NCBI GenBank assembly: GCA_015486915.1
Contig: WFQS01000543.1
Span: 1-8,114 of the forward strand
Reading direction: 5' to 3'
Source of the DNA: Desulfobacteraceae bacterium
GTDB taxonomy: Bacteria; Desulfobacterota; Desulfobacteria; Desulfobacterales; Desulfobacteraceae
DNA length: 8,114 bases
Positions 5,589 to 8,114 of the stretch are shown in pieces (the stretch's first letter is position 1; each line of letters starts with the position of its first letter). Under the pieces are notes generated by a model that was given only the letters and a program-made list of their open reading frames with translations, was not told where the DNA came from and did no database searches. The position numbers were made by a program, and so were the translations under genes.

Positions 5589-7841
5589 CTAATTGCATTT
5601 CTGGTTCAGCCTGAATGATTCATTGAAAATATCTAACAGTTTTACGTTCTGTTTTGCCATCATGACGCAGTTACCGCTGATTGCATAGAATAATATGCTC
5701 AAGCGTGTTTTTGAGGAGTCATTGCGGATTCTCTCAATCTGGTTTTCATTATAATCATCAACAAGTTCCCTTAGATAGAGAAACTGCTCCACTGCATCCT
5801 GACAGTCAACAATTTCCTTGTTGCGAAAAGATGTTTCAACTAATAAAAAATTGTTCAGGAAAACTTTCTTGATCTCCTTGAGTTCCAGTATCTGTTCATT
5901 TAAAAGTCCCTTGTGGTGGTTACCCACATGCATTGAAGCCCGGATTACAATGTCCCTATGGCCGTCGGTGAGCTTCTGAAGCCGCCTTATGATCTGGTAA
6001 TAGTTGTATGACACCTTGTCGTCTTCTTTGGATAACAGCCTCAACACCTTGAAAATATTAGCTATTATTATATTGGTACTTTTCTGAAAATGCCTGGTCT
6101 GCATCCTTTCCTGCCTGAGCCTGTCAAGATCCTCATCAAACAATGCATCAAACACGATATCCAGTGATTTTCTGATTTCCATCAGCAGAAAGGCAAGATG
6201 GTCAAAGGTCTGGGAAACAGATTCATGGAAATCCTTTACATCATGCAGGTTATATATTTTCATATCCTTTTTGTTCTTTTCATGCTGCTTATGTGTCCTG
6301 TGGTTTTTTCTGATCATATAGACGGCAAATACCGCTAAAATAAAAAATCCGGGTATTTTAAGATAGGACAGGATGTTTGCAAAGATAAATGCGACAATAA
6401 AGGCAATAAATGCTGTCATGAACCAGCCACCTATGACGGTCAAAACACCTGTAACCCTGTAAACAGCACTTTCACGCCCCCATGCCTGATCTGAAAAGCT
6501 TGTGCCCATTGCAACCATGAAAGTTACATATGTTGTTGATAAAGGAAGTTTCATGGATGTTGCAAAGGAAACAACAGCGCTTGCAACCATAAGATTGACA
6601 GAGGCCCGTAAAAGATCAAAGCATGGCTTTTCCGCTGTGGAAACAACACCTGCTTCACCTGCAGGTGAAAGTCGGCGGACAATGATCTTCTTTAAGGTTT
6701 CAGGAGCAGCGGAGCTGACGGTTTCCAGAAGGGAATCAAAAAGGCTGACAATTCTTCTGGAAAGCCATATGGATTCAAATTTTTCTGTCCCCTCATCCTG
6801 CTGTCCCAGGCGGATTTCGGTTTCTGTTACGGATCTTGCTTTTTTTGATACGCAAAGGGTTATCACCATGACAAGTCCTGCAAGAAGCATGATATATGTC
6901 TGGGAATGGACCTTGTGGTTCAAGGCCTCCATTGTTACATGGAGAGGATTAGATGATGCGATTGCGCTTTGAAAAGCATTAAGGCCAGCAAGGGGAACCC
7001 CTATGAAGTTCACAAGATCATTGGCTGCAAAAGCCATGGCAAGTGCAAATGTCCCGATGAGGACAATGGGTTTTAAAATATTTACCTTGAAAAATGATAT
7101 CAGAATCTGGAAAATAATTGCAGAGGCAATAAAAAGCCCCGCCATTATGGTCAGTGAATTCTTATTTATCCAGTTCACGGTTTCAGCTGACATAAAGGTG
7201 GTTCCCTTTGCACCTTTAACCAGGATAAAAAAAGTAATTGCCGTCATTGCAACTCCACCCCATAAAGCACCGTATCTTTTGAGTCTTCTGGTGTAGTCAA
7301 AGGTGAATATCATCCTTGAAATAAACTGGGCCACAGCTCCGGAAATAAATGCCACAATAATTGATAAAAGAATGCCGCCCACAATTGTTATGGCTTTGGC
7401 AGTGTTGATGTAATCCCACAATGCCATGTTGTTATCAGGGGAAGCATTTATCTTGATAACGGAAAGTGCAACAGCAGCACCTAAAAGTTCAAAAACAATT
7501 GATACCGTTGTTGAAGTGGGAAGCCCGTGGGTATTGAAAAGATCAAGCAACAGGATATCTGTCATCATTACAGCAAGAAAAATGGTCAGAAGATCCGGCA
7601 TGGTAAAAAAGCTGGGATGAAAGATACCTTTTCTCGCCACTTCCATCATACCGCCTGAAAATGTAACTCCTGCAAAGATTCCAAGGCTTGCAACAACCAT
7701 TATAATTGAAAAGGGGGCAGCTTTTGATCCTATGGATGAATTTAAAAAATTGACAGCATCATTGCTGACTCCGACAACAAGATCAACCACGGCAAATATC
7801 AGCAGCATGCCGACAATTATATAACACAATTGAAGATTCAT
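5589..7841 (-). CDS. PiT-family inorganic phosphate transporter with fused C-terminal PhoU-like domain
   Basis: This 750-residue inner-membrane protein should import inorganic phosphate as a cation symporter of the PiT/PHO-4 family. The family's duplicated signature is visible: GVSNDAVNFLNSSIGSKAAP (24-43) with HGLPTSTT (105-112) in the first half, and AANDLVNFIGVP (272-283) with LPLSTTYVT (432-440) in the second. Hydrophobic helices cover about residues 5-332 and 411-511, separated by a charged cytoplasmic loop (about 333-405). After a basic linker (RKNHRTHKQHEKNKKD), residues about 530-750 are soluble and helical, resembling PhoU/DUF47 proteins that control phosphate uptake. Typical stand-alone PiT proteins are about 420-500 residues, so this is a transporter-regulator fusion, a type known from Bacteroidetes and some other groups. 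The ATG at 7841 is preceded by a purine-rich GAGAG motif. A Pho-box-like array lies about 80-105 bp upstream. Sulfate, nickel or other anion transport is less likely given the motifs. Confidence 0.93.
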   Translation of the reverse strand: MNLQLCYIIVGMLLIFAVVDLVVGVSNDAVNFLNSSIGSKAAPFSIIMVVASLGIFAGVTFSGGMMEVARKGIFHPSFFTMPDLLTIFLAVMMTDILLLDLFNTHGLPTSTTVSIVFELLGAAVALSVIKINASPDNNMALWDYINTAKAITIVGGILLSIIVAFISGAVAQFISRMIFTFDYTRRLKRYGALWGGVAMTAITFFILVKGAKGTTFMSAETVNWINKNSLTIMAGLFIASAIIFQILISFFKVNILKPIVLIGTFALAMAFAANDLVNFIGVPLAGLNAFQSAIASSNPLHVTMEALNHKVHSQTYIMLLAGLVMVITLCVSKKARSVTETEIRLGQQDEGTEKFESIWLSRRIVSLFDSLLETVSSAAPETLKKIIVRRLSPAGEAGVVSTAEKPCFDLLRASVNLMVASAVVSFATSMKLPLSTTYVTFMVAMGTSFSDQAWGRESAVYRVTGVLTVIGGWFMTAFIAFIVAFIFANILSYLKIPGFFILAVFAVYMIRKNHRTHKQHEKNKKDMKIYNLHDVKDFHESVSQTFDHLAFLLMEIRKSLDIVFDALFDEDLDRLRQERMQTRHFQKSTNIIIANIFKVLRLLSKEDDKVSYNYYQIIRRLQKLTDGHRDIVIRASMHVGNHHKGLLNEQILELKEIKKVFLNNFLLVETSFRNKEIVDCQDAVEQFLYLRELVDDYNENQIERIRNDSSKTRLSILFYAISGNCVMMAKQNVKLLDIFNESFRLNQKCN

Positions 7842-7847
7842 AATTTA

Positions 7848-7853
7848 TTCTCT
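7848..7853 (-). promoter_or_regulatory. Ribosome binding site of the phosphate transporter gene
   Basis: On the minus strand, AGAGAG is followed by an A/T-rich spacer and the ATG at 7841. The match is modest, but the surrounding leader is nearly all purine and A-rich, which suits translation initiation. Confidence 0.4.
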
Positions 7854-7855
7854 CT

Positions 7856-7889
7856 TTTTTTTGAGGCTCTTCTTTTTTTGAGGCTCTTC
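7856..7889. repeat. Two 17-bp tandem copies in the transporter leader
   Basis: The unit TTTTTTTGAGGCTCTTC occurs at 7856-7872 and 7873-7889 without a mismatch. On the coding (minus) strand each copy is GAAGAGCCTC plus seven A. It lies between the Pho-box-like array and the ribosome binding site, so it is probably in the 5' leader of the transporter mRNA. The homopolymer runs make copy number and length prone to slippage. Confidence 0.8.
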
Positions 7890-7919
7890 TTAACCTTTCC
7901 TGATCTTTTTTTCAAGAAG

Positions 7920-7947
7920 CTAATCAAACGCTAACACAATTCTAACA
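7920..7947 (-). promoter_or_regulatory. Candidate Pho box (three 11-bp-phased repeats)
   Basis: On the plus strand the hexamers CTAATC (7920), CTAACA (7931) and CTAACA (7942) start exactly 11 bp apart with 5-bp spacers. On the minus strand the transporter sees TGTTAG, TGTTAG and GATTAG. Direct repeats at an 11-bp period are the hallmark of PhoB/PhoP binding sites. CTAACA is one base from the TTAACA repeat of Gram-positive PhoP, while the match to E. coli CTGTCAT is only partial. Its place upstream of a phosphate transporter supports phosphate-starvation control by PhoB/PhoR, but the regulator itself is not in the window. Confidence 0.4.
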
Positions 7948-7950
7948 ATA

Positions 7951-8114
7951 TCAGGATAATTTTATCACCAGATCATATATTTTTTTCCTGGGCATACCGG
8001 TTTTTTCTGCAATCATTTTTGCAAGCCTTGATGTACCCTGCTGTGAAGAAAATCTCAGGTGTTCAAGTATGATTTTTTCCAGTTCATCATCTCCCATATC
8101 AGGGTGTTCACTGA
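7951..8114 (-). CDS. rsmI: Probable RsmI (16S rRNA cytidine-1402 2'-O-methyltransferase), C-terminal 53 residues (partial)
   Basis: An open frame enters from the right edge and ends at TGA 7953-7951. The start and the whole catalytic domain lie outside the window. The visible tail has an acidic stretch (SEHPDMGDDELEK) and then TSRLAKMIAEKTGMPRKKIYDLVIKLS. That second part has the pattern of the small helix-turn-helix domain ending RsmI proteins: a basic residue and Ala-rich helix, 'TG.PRK..Y', then a final helix. RsmI uses S-adenosylmethionine to methylate C1402 in the ribosomal decoding centre. The assignment rests on this short tail alone, so another protein with a similar helix-turn-helix end remains possible. 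It runs in the same direction as the phosphate transporter gene 109 bp downstream. The Pho-box-like repeats begin four bases after its stop, which suggests the transporter has its own promoter. Confidence 0.6.
   Translation of the reverse strand, partial: SEHPDMGDDELEKIILEHLRFSSQQGTSRLAKMIAEKTGMPRKKIYDLVIKLS

Noticed and set aside
6502..6972. 156-codon open frame on the plus strand inside the phosphate transporter gene
   Set aside because: It is antisense to well-conserved PiT coding sequence, has no recognisable domain and no ribosome binding site.
1..8114. Mobile element, prophage, CRISPR or defence island
   Set aside because: No transposase, integrase, tRNA attachment site, CRISPR-like repeat array or defence gene is visible, and the genes are mostly housekeeping or transport.

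Overview
The window is 8.1 kb of AT-rich, gene-dense bacterial chromosome. It carries six protein genes in three blocks. The gene set suggests an anaerobic Gram-negative of the Desulfobacterota (Desulfobacteraceae-like): an AcnA-type aconitase, an SH3/anchor envelope protein, a PiT permease fused to a PhoU-like domain, and a putative diadenylate-cyclase-type sensor protein. The taxon is inferred from gene style only. I see no rRNA, tRNA, CRISPR array, insertion sequence or phage gene.

Block 1 (minus strand, 1-1780): a FucA-like class II aldolase is followed with no spacer (stop TAG abuts start ATG) by a large protein that runs off the left edge. The visible 377 residues of that protein look like an N-terminal sensor region leading into a DisA_N/DAC (c-di-AMP synthase-like) domain. 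Its catalytic part would lie outside the window.

Block 2 (plus strand, 1973-5501): an SH3-domain protein has a signal peptide, a coiled coil and a C-terminal membrane anchor. After a 79-bp gap with a weak terminator-like hairpin comes a full-length aconitate hydratase (acnA). Blocks 1 and 2 diverge from a gap of about 190 bp that holds a perfect 15-bp tandem repeat.

Block 3 (minus strand, 5589-8114): the C-terminal end of a probable RsmI 16S rRNA methyltransferase is followed, after 109 bp, by a 750-residue PiT-family phosphate transporter with a fused PhoU-like domain. The 109-bp gap holds three hexamers spaced exactly 11 bp apart, resembling a Pho box, and a 17-bp tandem repeat in the presumed leader. 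acnA and the transporter converge on an 87-bp gap with a strong hairpin and repeat-like sequence.

No single new system spans the window. The most interesting points are the Pho-box-like array before the PiT-PhoU fusion and the tight coupling of a sugar-phosphate aldolase to a putative c-di-AMP synthase-like sensor.
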